From positions 1,116,001-1,180,000 of the forward strand of contig NZ_JAKFGN010000001.1 in the NCBI RefSeq assembly GCF_021502575.1: a stretch of DNA of 64,000 nucleotides, given 5' to 3'. The stretch comes from Bradyrhizobium sp. G127 (lineage in GTDB: Bacteria > Pseudomonadota > Alphaproteobacteria > Rhizobiales > Xanthobacteraceae). The first letter of the stretch is position 1, and every line of letters begins with the position of its first letter. The translations under genes and the position numbers were made by a program. The notes beneath the pieces are model-generated. The model did no database searches and was not told where the DNA came from. It saw nothing but the letters and a program-made list of their open reading frames with translations. Below are positions 17,748 to 26,048 of this stretch, piece after piece.

Positions 17748-19091
17748 TCACGCCACCGCGCGGATGACCTTGGCGACCTTGTCCATGATCTCGCCGACCT
17801 GGCTTTCCGACACGATCAGCGGCGGGGTCAGGCAGAGCGTATCGCCGGCGACGCGGATCATCAGGTCGTTATCGTGGAACGCGGAGTCCAGCGCCTCGAA
17901 GCCGCGCTTGCCGGGGCCGTCCTTGTTCGGCGCGAGGTCGATGCCCGCGGTGATGCCGACGGTGCGGATGTCCACCACGTTGGGCTCGCTGCGCAGGGCC
18001 ATCACGGCGTCGGCCCACTTCGGCTCCAGCGCCCGGGCGCGTTCGAACAGGCCTTCCTCGCGATAGACATCGAGGGTGGCGAGGCCGGCGGCGCAGGCCA
18101 GCGGATGCGCCGAATAGGTGTAGCCGTGGAACAGTTCGACGACGTGTTCCGGCCCCTTCATGAAGGAATCGTAGATGTCGTCGCGGATCAGCACGCCGCC
18201 CATCGGCACCGCGCCGTTGGTGATGCCCTTGGCGAAGGTGATCATGTCCGGCAGCACGCCGTAGCGTTCCGCCGCGAAGGCATAGCCGAGGCGGCCGTAG
18301 CCGGTGATGACCTCGTCGAAGATCAGCAGGATGCCGTGCTTGTCGCAGATCGCGCGCAGCCGTTCGAGATAGCCCTTCGGCGTGACGATCACGCCGGTGG
18401 AGCCGGCCATCGGCTCGACGATCACGGCGGCGACCGTGCCGGGGCCGTGGATGCCGACGATGCGCTCGAGCTCGTCGGCCAGATGCGCGCCCCACTCGGG
18501 CTCGCCCTTGGTGAAGGCGATCTTCTCGCGGTCATAGGTGGTCGGCAGGTGATCGACGCCGGTCAGCAGCGTGCCGAACATCTTGCGGTTGTTGACCATG
18601 CCGCCGACCGAGATGCCGCCGAAGCCGACGCCGTGATAGCCGCGCTCGCGGCCAATCAGCCGGGTGCGGCCGGCTTCGCCACGGCCGTTGTGATAGGCCA
18701 GCGCCACCTTCAGCGCGGTGTCCACCGCTTCGGAACCGGAGTTGCAGAAGAACACATGCTCGAGGCCCTTCGGCGCCAGCGCGGCGACACGGCTGGCGAG
18801 TTCGAAGGCCTTCGGATGGCCGAACTGGAACGGCGGCGCGTAGTCGATGGTCGCGGCCTGCTTCTGGATCGCGTCCACGATGGAATCGCGGTTATGCCCG
18901 GCGTTGCTGCACCACATGCCGGCCGCGCCGTCCAGAATGCTGCGGCCGTCGGTGGTGAAGTAGTGCATGTCCTTGGCGCCGGCCAGCATGCGCGGCTTGC
19001 TCTTGAACGCCCGGTTGGCCGTGAACGGCATCCAGTAGGCATCGAGATCGTTCGGCGTCGCGACGGTCGGGCGAGGATGTTGGATATTCAC
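17748..19091 (-). CDS. Class III omega-aminotransferase (beta-alanine:pyruvate type)
   Basis: 447 residues with the class III PLP fold: YWMPFTANRAFK near the N-terminus, GMWCSNAGHN, the aspartate in LIFDEVITGYGR and the PLP lysine in TFAKGITNGAVPMGG. The substrate signature near the N-terminus (D-x-Y-W-M-P-F-T) is typical of beta-alanine/omega-amino acid:pyruvate transaminases. I chose the GTG at 19091 because GGAAGGA lies seven bases upstream; the frame extends to 19175. Amino donor not certain. Confidence 0.9.
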   Translation of the reverse strand: MNIQHPRPTVATPNDLDAYWMPFTANRAFKSKPRMLAGAKDMHYFTTDGRSILDGAAGMWCSNAGHNRDSIVDAIQKQAATIDYAPPFQFGHPKAFELASRVAALAPKGLEHVFFCNSGSEAVDTALKVALAYHNGRGEAGRTRLIGRERGYHGVGFGGISVGGMVNNRKMFGTLLTGVDHLPTTYDREKIAFTKGEPEWGAHLADELERIVGIHGPGTVAAVIVEPMAGSTGVIVTPKGYLERLRAICDKHGILLIFDEVITGYGRLGYAFAAERYGVLPDMITFAKGITNGAVPMGGVLIRDDIYDSFMKGPEHVVELFHGYTYSAHPLACAAGLATLDVYREEGLFERARALEPKWADAVMALRSEPNVVDIRTVGITAGIDLAPNKDGPGKRGFEALDSAFHDNDLMIRVAGDTLCLTPPLIVSESQVGEIMDKVAKVIRAVA

Positions 19092-19218
19092 GAGGATGTC
19101 CTTCCGGCAAGGAGCAAGGATGATGGTCGCGACCCTATCAGTTTCCCCGGTGCCGCGAAACGCATCGCGGCGCATGGTCGCCCGTAAGTGAAGCGGCCAA
19201 GCGCAGGCTTACCGAAAT

Positions 19219-19233
19219 ACCACCAATGGTGGT
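19219..19233. promoter_or_regulatory. Perfect 15-bp palindrome ACCACC-AAT-GGTGGT, candidate operator
   Basis: The arms ACCACC and GGTGGT flank AAT; an outer pair GCGCA (19202-19206) / TGCGC (about 19236-19240) surrounds it. It lies in the divergent region between the aminotransferase gene (start 19091) and the small ORF at 19360. No regulator gene is next to it. Confidence 0.45.
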
Positions 19234-19359
19234 TGTGCGCATTAATATACCCTTAGAAGTTGTGTGGCCAAGTTGATACCCGGAAGCGGGCGCGGCCGTC
19301 TTTGATCGCGGACCAGGCAAGGATCCGCGCGGCGTCAGGAAAAGTTCAGGGAGGTTGTC

Positions 19360-19467
19360 ATGCACCGCTGGCTTCGACGGCTGGCCGCCGATGAGCGCGG
19401 CGACATCGCGATCATTCAGGCCGTGGCCGTGCTGCTGGTGATCACATGCGCGGTGCTGGTGAACTGA
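19360..19467 (+). CDS. Tiny single-pass membrane protein (35 residues)
   Basis: The ORF begins MHRWLRRLAADERGDIA and continues into one hydrophobic helix (IIQAVAVLLVITCAVLV). AGGGAGG lies five bases upstream, which is a strong ribosome site. The DERGDIAI... start before the helix resembles the N-terminal region of Flp/Tad-type pilins, but there is no room for a pilin body. It lies 143 bases before hisS. Too short for domain evidence. Confidence 0.5.
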   Translation: MHRWLRRLAADERGDIAIIQAVAVLLVITCAVLVN

Positions 19468-19610
19468 CGTTCGCGATCGTCCGTGACGCCGGACCTGTTC
19501 CGGCATGGCGATGGGGATGCTTGCTCGCCCCTGTTTCGGCTGATAATCCCTCGAAATGCTGACAATCCGCGTGTCGTAACCGTCAGCACTCCCCGCATGT
19601 CACGGACTCC

Positions 19611-21185
19611 ATGGCCGACAAACCCAAAAAGCCCCAAAAACTGCGCGCGCGTCTGCCGCGCGGCCTCGTGGACCGTACGCCCGCCGAAATCGCCGCCACG
19701 CGCGTGATGGTCGAGAAAATCCGCGAGGTCTATGAGCGCTACGGGTTCGAGCCGGTGGAAACGCCGGCAATGGAATACACCGATGCGCTGGGAAAATTTT
19801 TGCCCGATCAGGACCGGCCCAACGAGGGCGTGTTCTCGTTTCAGGATGACGACGAGCAGTGGATCTCGCTGCGCTACGATCTCACCGCGCCGCTGGCGCG
19901 CTATGTCGCGGAGAATTTCGACACGCTGCCGAAGCCGTATCGCAGCTATCGCCACGGCTATGTCTACCGCAACGAGAAGCCCGGCCCTGGCCGCTTCCGC
20001 CAGTTCATGCAGTTCGACGCCGACACCGTGGGCTCCGCATCGCCCGCTGCGGATGCCGAGATGTGCATGATGGCGGCGGACACGATGGAAGCGCTGGGCA
20101 TTCCGCGCGGCAGCTACGTGGTGAAGGTCAACAACCGCAAGGTGCTCGATGGACTTAAGGAAGCACTTGGCGTTCCTCATCCGATAGATGATTTGCAGTG
20201 GCTTACAGTTTTACGGGCGATCGACAAACTTGATCGGTTAGGACCGGGAGGCGTTTTTCAACTCCTTACTACCGGTCGTAAAGATGAAAGTGGCGACGTT
20301 ACTGCTGGGGCGAATCTGAGCTCGCCACAAGCTGATAACGTAATGCGCTTTCTCGGCTACGTATCGAACGTCGATAAAGGTTATGTACCCGAGTGGCCGG
20401 CTCTGGACATTGCCCCTAGTGACAGCAACGAAGAAAGATTGGCTTGGTTCACGTCGAGCGTGAATCTTGGCGAGACCGGGAAAACGGGTGTCGCCGAGCT
20501 AACTGAAATATCTAACTTGGCAAAGGCGTCTGGATACAAGGAAGATCGGATATTAGTTGATCGTTCCGTCGTGCGCGGCCTCGAATACTACACCGGCCCG
20601 GTCTACGAGGTTGAACTGCTGCTTGAGACCAAGGACGAGAAGGGCCGTCCGGTGCGGTTCGGCTCGGTCGGCGGCGGCGGGCGCTATGACGGACTGGTGT
20701 CGCGCTTTCGCGGCGAGCCGGTGCCGGCGACGGGTTTCTCCATCGGCGTCTCGCGGCTACAGGCCGCGCTCACCATGCTGGGCAAGATCGACACCACGCC
20801 CGAGTTCGGCCCGGTGGTCGTGGTGGTGATGGATCGCAACGAGATCGCGCAATATCAAAAATTCGTCGCCACGCTGCGCAATGCGGGCATCCGCGCCGAA
20901 CTCTATCTCGGCAATCCGAAGAACAATCTCGGCGTGCAGTTCAAATATGCCGACCGGCGCAATTCGCCTTGCGTCGTCATTCAGGGCGGCGATGAAAAAG
21001 CCAAGGGCGAGGTTCAGATCAAGGATCTCATCCTCGGCGCGCAGATCGCCAATGCCAGCGGGGACGACCGCGACGATTATCTCCAGAAGCAGGCCGAGGC
21101 GCAGTTCGCGGCAAAGGAAAGCGATCTGGTGAATGCCGTGCGCAAGGTGCTTGCACGGCACAATGTCCCCTGGGCCAGAAACTAA
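19611..21185 (+). CDS. hisS: Histidyl-tRNA synthetase with a compositionally foreign insertion domain
   Basis: 524 residues, the long HisRS found in many alphaproteobacteria. Class II motif 1 and 2 regions are present ([23 protein letters not shown]), as are the histidine motif [12 protein letters not shown] and the C-terminal anticodon-binding domain. It charges tRNA-His. Codons from about 20145 to 20570, between VNNRKVLDG and [10 protein letters not shown], use TTA, ATA, AGA and CTA, which are rare in the flanks. GC by hand count is about 48-50% in sample 60-base blocks versus 75% at 20641-20700. This part encodes the insertion domain and seems to have been replaced by recombination. The frame is intact. 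Confidence 0.95.
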   Translation: MADKPKKPQKLRARLPRGLVDRTPAEIAATRVMVEKIREVYERYGFEPVETPAMEYTDALGKFLPDQDRPNEGVFSFQDDDEQWISLRYDLTAPLARYVAENFDTLPKPYRSYRHGYVYRNEKPGPGRFRQFMQFDADTVGSASPAADAEMCMMAADTMEALGIPRGSYVVKVNNRKVLDGLKEALGVPHPIDDLQWLTVLRAIDKLDRLGPGGVFQLLTTGRKDESGDVTAGANLSSPQADNVMRFLGYVSNVDKGYVPEWPALDIAPSDSNEERLAWFTSSVNLGETGKTGVAELTEISNLAKASGYKEDRILVDRSVVRGLEYYTGPVYEVELLLETKDEKGRPVRFGSVGGGGRYDGLVSRFRGEPVPATGFSIGVSRLQAALTMLGKIDTTPEFGPVVVVVMDRNEIAQYQKFVATLRNAGIRAELYLGNPKNNLGVQFKYADRRNSPCVVIQGGDEKAKGEVQIKDLILGAQIANASGDDRDDYLQKQAEAQFAAKESDLVNAVRKVLARHNVPWARN

Positions 21186-21197
21186 GAACACCGCGCC

Positions 21198-21608
21198 ATG
21201 CAATTCGACACCAAGATCGCTCTCGTCATCCGCAACGACCTCGAACCCTGGCAGAAGCTGAACGTCGCGGCGTTTCTCGCCTCCGGCATGGCTGCGGCGT
21301 TTCCGGAATCCATCGGCGAGCCATACGAGGATGGGTCGGGCACGCGCTATCATGCGCTGATCGGCCAGCCGATCCTGATCTACGGCGCGGACCGTCCGGC
21401 GCTGTCACGCGCGCTTGAGCGCGCGCTGGCGCGGGACGTGAAGGCCGCCGTCTATACCGAGGACATGTTCAAGACCACGCATGACGAAGCCAACCGCGCC
21501 GCGGTGAAGGCCGTCATTCGGGCCGAGCTCAATCTGGTCGGGCTGGCGTTCCGCGCCGAGCGTAAGGTGGTTGACAAGATCGTCGATGGACTGAAGTTTC
21601 ACGCCTAG
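21198..21608 (+). CDS. DUF2000 family protein
   Basis: 136 residues. The sequence IALVIRNDLEPWQKLNVAAFLASG at the N-terminus and the ALIGQPILIYGA stretch are characteristic of DUF2000 proteins, which share the fold of peptidyl-tRNA hydrolase 2. No catalytic role is established. It starts 12 bases after the hisS stop, so it is likely in the same transcript. Confidence 0.82.
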   Translation: MQFDTKIALVIRNDLEPWQKLNVAAFLASGMAAAFPESIGEPYEDGSGTRYHALIGQPILIYGADRPALSRALERALARDVKAAVYTEDMFKTTHDEANRAAVKAVIRAELNLVGLAFRAERKVVDKIVDGLKFHA

Positions 21609-21610
21609 CG

Positions 21611-21668
21611 CGTCTTCCGCAAAAAGCATGCCCTCGGGCGTAACCCGAGCGTGGGCACCGGTTTTGCG
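21611..21668. repeat. Dispersed palindromic element (GCATGCCCTCGGG...CCGGTTTTGCG)
   Basis: CCCTCGGG and CCCGAG form a short hairpin, flanked by TTCCGCAAAA on one side and TTTTGCGAA on the other, so the whole unit is a larger imperfect palindrome. I remember elements with GGCACCGGTTTT ends from rhizobial genomes. It separates the DUF2000 gene from the tautomerase gene. Confidence 0.45.
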
Positions 21669-21732
21669 AATGGAATATGCGCAACCAAAAAAGACATTCT
21701 CCGCTGTCACAGCAAGAAAAAGGAAACGACCA

Positions 21733-21927
21733 ATGCCTGAGATCACAGTGAACATGGCGACCGGCCGCACCGACGAGCAGAAGGCCGGCATGATGCGCGA
21801 CATCACCCAGGCGCTGGTGAAGAACCTCGGCGTCGATGCTGAAGCAGTCGTCATCCAGATCAACGAGGCGCCGCTGGCCCACAAGATGAAGGGCGGCAAG
21901 ACCTTCGTCGAGCGTCAGAAGAAATAG
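21733..21927 (+). CDS. 4-oxalocrotonate tautomerase family protein
   Basis: 64 residues. After removal of the initiator Met the protein starts with the catalytic Pro-1 (PEITVNMATG), and the family stretch RTDEQKAGMMRDITQALVKNLG follows, ending KGGKTFVERQKK. Short tautomerases of this type act as oligomers on enol/keto acids. The ATG at 21733 has AAGGAAA upstream. The physiological substrate cannot be told. Confidence 0.9.
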   Translation: MPEITVNMATGRTDEQKAGMMRDITQALVKNLGVDAEAVVIQINEAPLAHKMKGGKTFVERQKK

Positions 21928-21943
21928 CCGTGCGGCTGTCCGC

Positions 21944-22339
21944 ATGAGCCTGCTCGAAAACGTCGCGGTTGGAATGACGGCGGCCAACACCATCGCCGTC
22001 ACCCACGACAAGACGGTGGCGCATTTCGTGCCCGCCATGCCGGCGGTCTATGCGACGCCGATCATGATCCTCCACATGGAAAAGGCCTCTGGCGATGCGA
22101 TCTCGCCGCACTTGCCCGAAGGTTATGTCAGCGTCGGCATGGAGGTGAACGTGCGGCATCTGGCGGCGACGCCGGTCGGCCGGACGGTTCGCACCGTGTC
22201 GCGTGTGATCGAGGTCGATCCCAGGAGTGTGCTGTTTGCGGTGGAGGCGTGGGACGGCGACCGCAAGATCGGCGAGGGCACCCACCGGCGCGGCGTCGTC
22301 AATGTGGCGGCCTTCGAGAAGCGGCTCGCGGCGGGCTGA
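21944..22339 (+). CDS. Hotdog-fold thioesterase, FlK-like
   Basis: 131 residues. The pattern ATPIMILHMEKAS, then SVGMEVNVRHLAATPVG, matches thioesterases related to fluoroacetyl-CoA thioesterase FlK, whose catalytic residues are Thr, Glu and His; T, E and H are at matching places here. Members of this family usually hydrolyse small acyl-CoAs; fluoroacetate specificity should not be assumed. It follows the tautomerase by 16 bases. Confidence 0.85.
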   Translation: MSLLENVAVGMTAANTIAVTHDKTVAHFVPAMPAVYATPIMILHMEKASGDAISPHLPEGYVSVGMEVNVRHLAATPVGRTVRTVSRVIEVDPRSVLFAVEAWDGDRKIGEGTHRRGVVNVAAFEKRLAAG

Positions 22340-22506
22340 TCGCGGCAGATGACGTTGATGTTTTTTGAACGATTCCCGATTGCTCCGGCCCGGCATGCGT
22401 TGTGGAATAGGCCGGAATGACGTTACCTTTTAAGGCATGATTACGATAACCGGCTTCGCTTCGTGATCATGTCCCGGTTTCGGCCATGCCTCGAATGGAG
22501 ACAGCG

Positions 22507-22722
22507 ATGAGACTCGTGTTGATTGTTGCAGCGGCTGCCCTTCTGCTGTCCGGGCAGGCCCATGCGCAGGGACGGCGTCCCAGCGGGCTGGTCGAAAGTG
22601 CTGCGTCCCAGGGCGAAGATCCGCAGAAGCGTATGGCGCGGGAAGAGGCCGCGGCGCGGGCGGCGATGAAGAACGTTCCGGATTCCAAAGAAAAGTACGA
22701 TCCCTGGAAGATCGGGAAGTAG
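22507..22722 (+). CDS. Small exported hypothetical protein
   Basis: 71 residues with a signal peptide (MRLVLIVAAAALLLSGQAHA-QG). The mature part is about 50 residues, charged, ending YDPWKIGK. GGAGAC lies just upstream of the ATG at 22507. No family recognised. Confidence 0.65.
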   Translation: MRLVLIVAAAALLLSGQAHAQGRRPSGLVESAASQGEDPQKRMAREEAAARAAMKNVPDSKEKYDPWKIGK

Positions 22723-22800
22723 CGCCGGCCAGGCGTGTCCATCCTGCGCTCCAGAGTGATTTCTGCTTCGTCATCGTGGAGAGTTCGTCATCCGGGAGTT

Positions 22801-22872
22801 CGTCATTCCGGGACGCGACCGCGAAGATGGATTCCGGGCTCGCTCGCGAAGGCGCTCGCCCCGGAATGACGA
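22801..22872. repeat. Dispersed palindromic repeat, copy 1 (CGTCATTCCGGG...CCGGAATGACG)
   Basis: CGTCATTCCGGG at the left pairs with CCCCGGAATGACG at the right; the interior has GATGGATTCCGGGCTCGCTCG. Copy 2 at 23403-23509 has the same ends and interior. Confidence 0.75.
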
Positions 22873-23402
22873 GGAGTCGAAACATTTTGTGATGGGGATA
22901 CAAATCCCCGCCCTTCAAACCTCTCTTAAGTTCGAAGCGTCCTGTTCGTGGGGGGCGCTTCTCGAGGGCGTTCGTTAAGCGGAGCAGGATGCGGCGCCTG
23001 CGCGATGTGGATTCGCACCCACACGTCCGGGAGGCCGGGGGTCACCGTCCGGGCCAACTACGTGGCTCTGCCTTCAATGGCTGGACGAGGACAGGATGAA
23101 GGCGGGCGAAAGCCTGCCGGATCGGAGGCGCGATACGCGCTCGTCCTGTCCCGGAAGCACGGTCCCCCGGACACAAATCGCCGCGAATGGAGCGCCGTGA
23201 GGCGACGCGCTTCCTTTTCGCAGAGGAAGCGAAACAAGACATTTGCGCCTCGCGGCGCTCCATGCCCCTCGTTGTTTCGTGGGGCGAGACTAAAGGAAAA
23301 ACTCGCGCGCGGCGCGAGAGCGATTGCACGTGCGCGAATGAAAGTAGCTGTTTGAAAATTGAATTGGAACCGGCACATTGCAAGCACGTAAAGCTCACAT
23401 CA

Positions 23403-23509
23403 CGTCATTCCGGGACGCGCCCTCTTGGACGCGGATACGAAATCCAGTCTGTCTGTCATGATGGATTCCGGGTTCGCTCGCAAAGCTGCTCGCGCCCCGG
23501 AATGACGAT
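23403..23509. repeat. Dispersed palindromic repeat, copy 2 (CGTCATTCCGGG...CCGGAATGACG)
   Basis: Same inverted ends as copy 1 and the same internal GATGGATTCCGGGTTCGCTCG, but about 35 bases longer between the left end and the shared interior. Confidence 0.75.
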
Positions 23510-23633
23510 GGACGTGAATAGCCGGGTCATCCTCGATCACGTCGAGGACAGGCGCCCGGCCATGACGAACTTCAATTCGGCGAGTTGCATGCCACACGCG
23601 CCGAGAGTCTGCATGCGATCAGTCAGCGGGGCG

Positions 23634-23927
23634 TCAGTAGGCGGCCCGCAGCGGCCGATTGAGATGGCCCGGGTGGACCCAGACGCAGGCGAATGAAATG
23701 TAGCCGCCGTATTGTGCATCCACGCCGGTCAGCTTCACGCCCTTGCCGTAGCTGGCGCAGTGATTCACGGCGAGCGCCTTGACGTCCGCGCCCTCCTTGT
23801 AGAGCGAATAGGCGATGATGCCGCCGGTATCGTTGCCCTTGAACGGCGGCACCCAATAGGCCTGCGCTGGAGCCGACAGTGCGAGCGCGCACGCCGCAGC
23901 CAAAATCGCCAATCCTGTGGTCCGCAT
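23634..23927 (-). CDS. Small exported hypothetical protein
   Basis: 97 residues with a signal peptide (MRTTGLAILAAACALALSAPAQA-YW). The mature domain contains GNDTGGIIAYS, VNHCASYGK and ISFACVWVHPGH; the two cysteines may form a disulfide in the periplasm. GGGAGAG lies five bases before the ATG at 23927, which decides the start. It is divergent from the next gene. No family recognised. Confidence 0.75.
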   Translation of the reverse strand: MRTTGLAILAAACALALSAPAQAYWVPPFKGNDTGGIIAYSLYKEGADVKALAVNHCASYGKGVKLTGVDAQYGGYISFACVWVHPGHLNRPLRAAY

Positions 23928-24102
23928 CGTGCTCTCCCTGGAATCTGTCGTCACCATAAAGCGGCTGGCGGTCCATGGAAAGAACGCGCGTGCGGCTTGA
24001 GAGGGGATGGCTGCCAAGTGTTGCCGCGCTGCACTTGACCGGCTGGCGGCTTCGCGGCACCTTCCGCCGCAACGACATCCCGGATTCCGGCGGACCGCTC
24101 CC

Positions 24103-24573
24103 ATGCGCGACCTTTTCTCGACAGTTCGAAATATCGCTCTGGCCGTGGCGCTCGGCGCCGTGGCGGGACTGACGATGCTCAGCCCGGCGGCCCATGCCGC
24201 CAGCGTCCTGGAGCGCGGCATCTGGCTGTCCGGCCCGCGCTACGACGGCGAGATGCGTGGATGCGCCGAGGCGCTCGGCACCATTTCCCAGCAGTTCGCT
24301 GAAAAAGAGAGCAAGTTCTGGAATTCCAGCCTCGAGATCACCGGCTACGCCGACGTTCATGAAGTGGCTTTCCGGGCCTGGGCAAACGACAGCATTCCCC
24401 GCCGCTTCTGCACCGCCAGCGCGATGCTGACCGACGGCCGCGCGCGTCAGGTGCATTACTCGATCATCGAGGACGGCGGCTTCGCCGGATTCGATTCCGG
24501 CGTCGAATGGTGCGTGGTCGGCCTCGACCGCAACTGGGCCTATAACCCGTCCTGCAAGGCCGCGAAGCCCTGA
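24103..24573 (+). CDS. Exported hypothetical protein
   Basis: 156 residues, signal peptide to about residue 31 (LSPAAHA-AS). The mature part has four cysteines (GCAEALG, FCTASA, WCVVGLD and SCKAAKP), suggesting two disulfides, and reads IEDGGFAGFDSGVEWCVVGLDRNWAYNPSC at the end. Probably periplasmic. The IS1595 element lies 93 bases beyond its stop codon. Confidence 0.75.
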   Translation: MRDLFSTVRNIALAVALGAVAGLTMLSPAAHAASVLERGIWLSGPRYDGEMRGCAEALGTISQQFAEKESKFWNSSLEITGYADVHEVAFRAWANDSIPRRFCTASAMLTDGRARQVHYSIIEDGGFAGFDSGVEWCVVGLDRNWAYNPSCKAAKP

Positions 24574-24665
24574 GCTTTCCGCGCTGATTTTCCCGATAGC
24601 TTCCCGTCACAGGTGCCGCTCCTGCGGGCGGGCCGATGATTTTGTTCTTGAAATGTTCCGGTGGT

Positions 24666-24673
24666 CTGACTAG
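24666..24673. repeat. Target-site duplication, left copy (CTGACTAG)
   Basis: Identical to 26898-26905 and lies exactly outside the left terminal inverted repeat. Eight bases is the usual duplication length of IS1595-family elements. Confidence 0.9.
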
Positions 24674-24698
24674 CGGAATGTTCCCCTTGACACAAGTA
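24674..24698. repeat. Left terminal inverted repeat of the IS1595 element
   Basis: Starts CGGAATGTTCCCC and continues to CAAGTA. Against the right end it differs only at positions 1 and 4. Confidence 0.92.
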
Positions 24699-25102
24699 GT
24701 CAAAGTGACCCCCGATATCTAGCTGATTCCAATGCGGTTTCTGCACGGAAAAAGGAACCGTTCAATTTCCGTAAATTTTTCGGCCAGTTTTTAGAATATT
24801 TGATTTTAATTAAGCCGTTTTTTACCTTGGGCGTTCATAGTTACGCCATCAGAACACTCAAACCCACCAAGCTCCCCGCAAGAGAATTTCAAGACAGAGA
24901 GCTAAGGAGCCTCTGGCATGAGGCCCGCATTCCTATCATAGGATTTATTTCCCAAATACCAAAGTTGGAGATACTACCGCGCGCGTAGCACAGACCGTGC
25001 CAACTTTCAGCGGACTCCGTTAAGGATTCGTTAACCACATCGGATTCCGTTAACCAATTCTCTGTTGCAATTGGTATCGCAAAGACTTATAGAATAGGAG
25101 GC
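24699..25102. other. AT-rich left part of the IS element, no gene seen
   Basis: About 400 bases between the left repeat and the first passenger ORF. A 62-codon frame from a TTG at 24800 has no ribosome site and no recognisable content. The last 100 bases, which contain CTTATAGAATAGGAGG, probably hold the promoter and start signals of the gene at 25103. Confidence 0.5.
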
Positions 25103-25540
25103 ATGAATCAGACGACGCGAGAAATACTCGAAAAGCAGAGGGCGCAAATTGTCGCCAAGCTGGAGCCGATGCTTGAGAGAACGCGAGAACTGAGAAAAGA
25201 GCTGATTACTTTGGAGGGCCAGCTTCGAGAGATGATCGAAGAGTTCGAGGCGGTTGATGTTGCCATTAAGGCCCTCGACGCGAAGAAACCTGCCGCCGAA
25301 ATCACGATCATGCAGGCGGTGCTCCAGGTATTGGAGGATCGGCCAGAGGGAATGACGGCTCAAGAGATTCTATCTGAGATCAATACGCGCTATTTCAACG
25401 GGCGCATCGTGCGGCCAAGCCTTTCGCCACAGCTTTCGAGACTGAAAGACCGCGACCGCAAAATTGATCTTCGGGGAAATAAATGGGTTTTGCTGCCAAG
25501 TGAGCCAACGCTGTTCACCGCGAAGGATCGCCGGCTGTAA
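25103..25540 (+). CDS. IS passenger protein: coiled coil plus winged-helix-like domain
   Basis: 145 residues. The first half (about 5-60) is a heptad-rich coiled coil; the second half (about 70-140) reads MQAVLQVLEDRPEGMTAQEILSEIN... and LSRLKDRDRKIDLRGNKWVLL, which looks like a winged helix-turn-helix. It may be a DNA-binding accessory or regulator of the element. AGGAGG ends only one base before the ATG, an unusually tight spacing. No in-frame start exists further upstream. Function unknown. Confidence 0.75.
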   Translation: MNQTTREILEKQRAQIVAKLEPMLERTRELRKELITLEGQLREMIEEFEAVDVAIKALDAKKPAAEITIMQAVLQVLEDRPEGMTAQEILSEINTRYFNGRIVRPSLSPQLSRLKDRDRKIDLRGNKWVLLPSEPTLFTAKDRRL

Positions 25541-25548
25541 AAAAGTTA

Positions 25549-25571
25549 AGGCCCCGGATTGTCCGAGGCCT
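25549..25571 (+). terminator. Hairpin after the passenger gene, possible weak terminator
   Basis: AGGCC-C-CGG and CCG-A-GGCCT pair around ATTGT with one mismatch. It lies eight bases after the passenger stop codon but lacks a downstream T-run. Confidence 0.4.
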
Positions 25572-25629
25572 CACCTTGCAAAGGGTCGCTTCCAATGAGC
25601 GTGATCATTGGAGAAAGGAAAGAGCCGCT

Positions 25630-25755
25630 ATGTCGCGAGACGTAGCAGACCGCGACGCGAGTTTCGGCGTGCACGATGGTGGGAAACGTTCCCGCTCTCG
25701 TGACGGCTTCGGAGCACCACCTCCGTTGCCGTATCCGAAACTCTTGTTAACTTGA
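25630..25755 (+). CDS. Candidate 41-residue protein inside the IS element
   Basis: ATG at 25630 with GAAAGGAAAG upstream; product MSRDVADRDASFGVHDGGKR... ending YPKLLLT. The stop is nine bases before a strong terminator at 25764, which fits a short expressed gene, but the same stretch could be a structured RNA. No family recognised. Confidence 0.35.
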   Translation: MSRDVADRDASFGVHDGGKRSRSRDGFGAPPPLPYPKLLLT

Positions 25756-25763
25756 TCTTCGAG

Positions 25764-25792
25764 GGGGCGGGAAACCGCCCCTTCTTTCTTTT
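25764..25792 (+). terminator. Rho-independent terminator inside the IS element
   Basis: GGGGCGG, loop GAAA, CCGCCCC, then TTCTTTCTTTT. The GNRA loop and T-rich tail make this a strong terminator. Confidence 0.85.
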
Positions 25793-25853
25793 AGATAAAG
25801 GACTATAATGATTAGTCAAGACGCTTGAAGCAGAATCAGCCTGAGATTCCAAT

Positions 25854-26048
25854 ATGTTATACCTGACTCTCTCAGAAGCGATAAAGACTCAGCGAATACA
25901 GGACTTTATCGCGCAGGAGGAGGCCCGTGGGGTCTCGCCAGCGAGCGATAAGGATTTCAAGAAAGCACTCTCGCTGATGATCACAGCGACGCCACAAGAA
26001 GATCAAACATCGCATTCTCCCGAGCGCGATGGTTCGAGCGGAAAGTAA
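25854..26048 (+). CDS. Small IS1595-associated protein overlapping the transposase 3' end
   Basis: 64 residues: LTLSEAIKTQRIQDFIAQEEARGVSP, then a tail ending SHSPERDGSSGK. I remember similar small proteins (LPLSKA...FIAQEEARG with an SPS.DGSTGK tail) next to IS1595-type transposases in Rhizobiales, which supports a real gene. Its last 68 bases overlap the antisense transposase gene tail to tail. It has no strong ribosome site. Function unknown. Confidence 0.55.
   Translation: MLYLTLSEAIKTQRIQDFIAQEEARGVSPASDKDFKKALSLMITATPQEDQTSHSPERDGSSGK

Larger units (their letters stand above)
22723..23633. other. Long repeat-rich region without a convincing gene
   Basis: About 900 bases between two exported-protein genes. 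It contains two copies of a GTCATTCCGGG...CCCCGGAATGAC element (separate entries) and a larger inverted pair, GGAGCGCCGTGAGGCG at about 23188 against CGCCTCGCGGCGCTCCA at about 23246. Reading frames on both strands are full of Arg/Ser/Cys and overlap one another, as expected for non-coding GC-rich repeats. I call no protein here. Confidence 0.6.

Noticed and set aside
16068..19187. 1039-codon open frame on the plus strand
   Set aside because: It runs antisense through the HAD, TipF-like and aminotransferase genes, which have clear domains. Its product is His/Arg/Gly-rich with no motif, as expected from GC-rich antisense frames.
22948..23355. Arg/Ser-rich frames in the repeat region
   Set aside because: They consist of dispersed repeat sequence and overlap on both strands; no sign of coding.
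24800..24988. 62-codon frame in the left part of the IS element
   Set aside because: TTG start, no ribosome site, AT-rich random-looking product.
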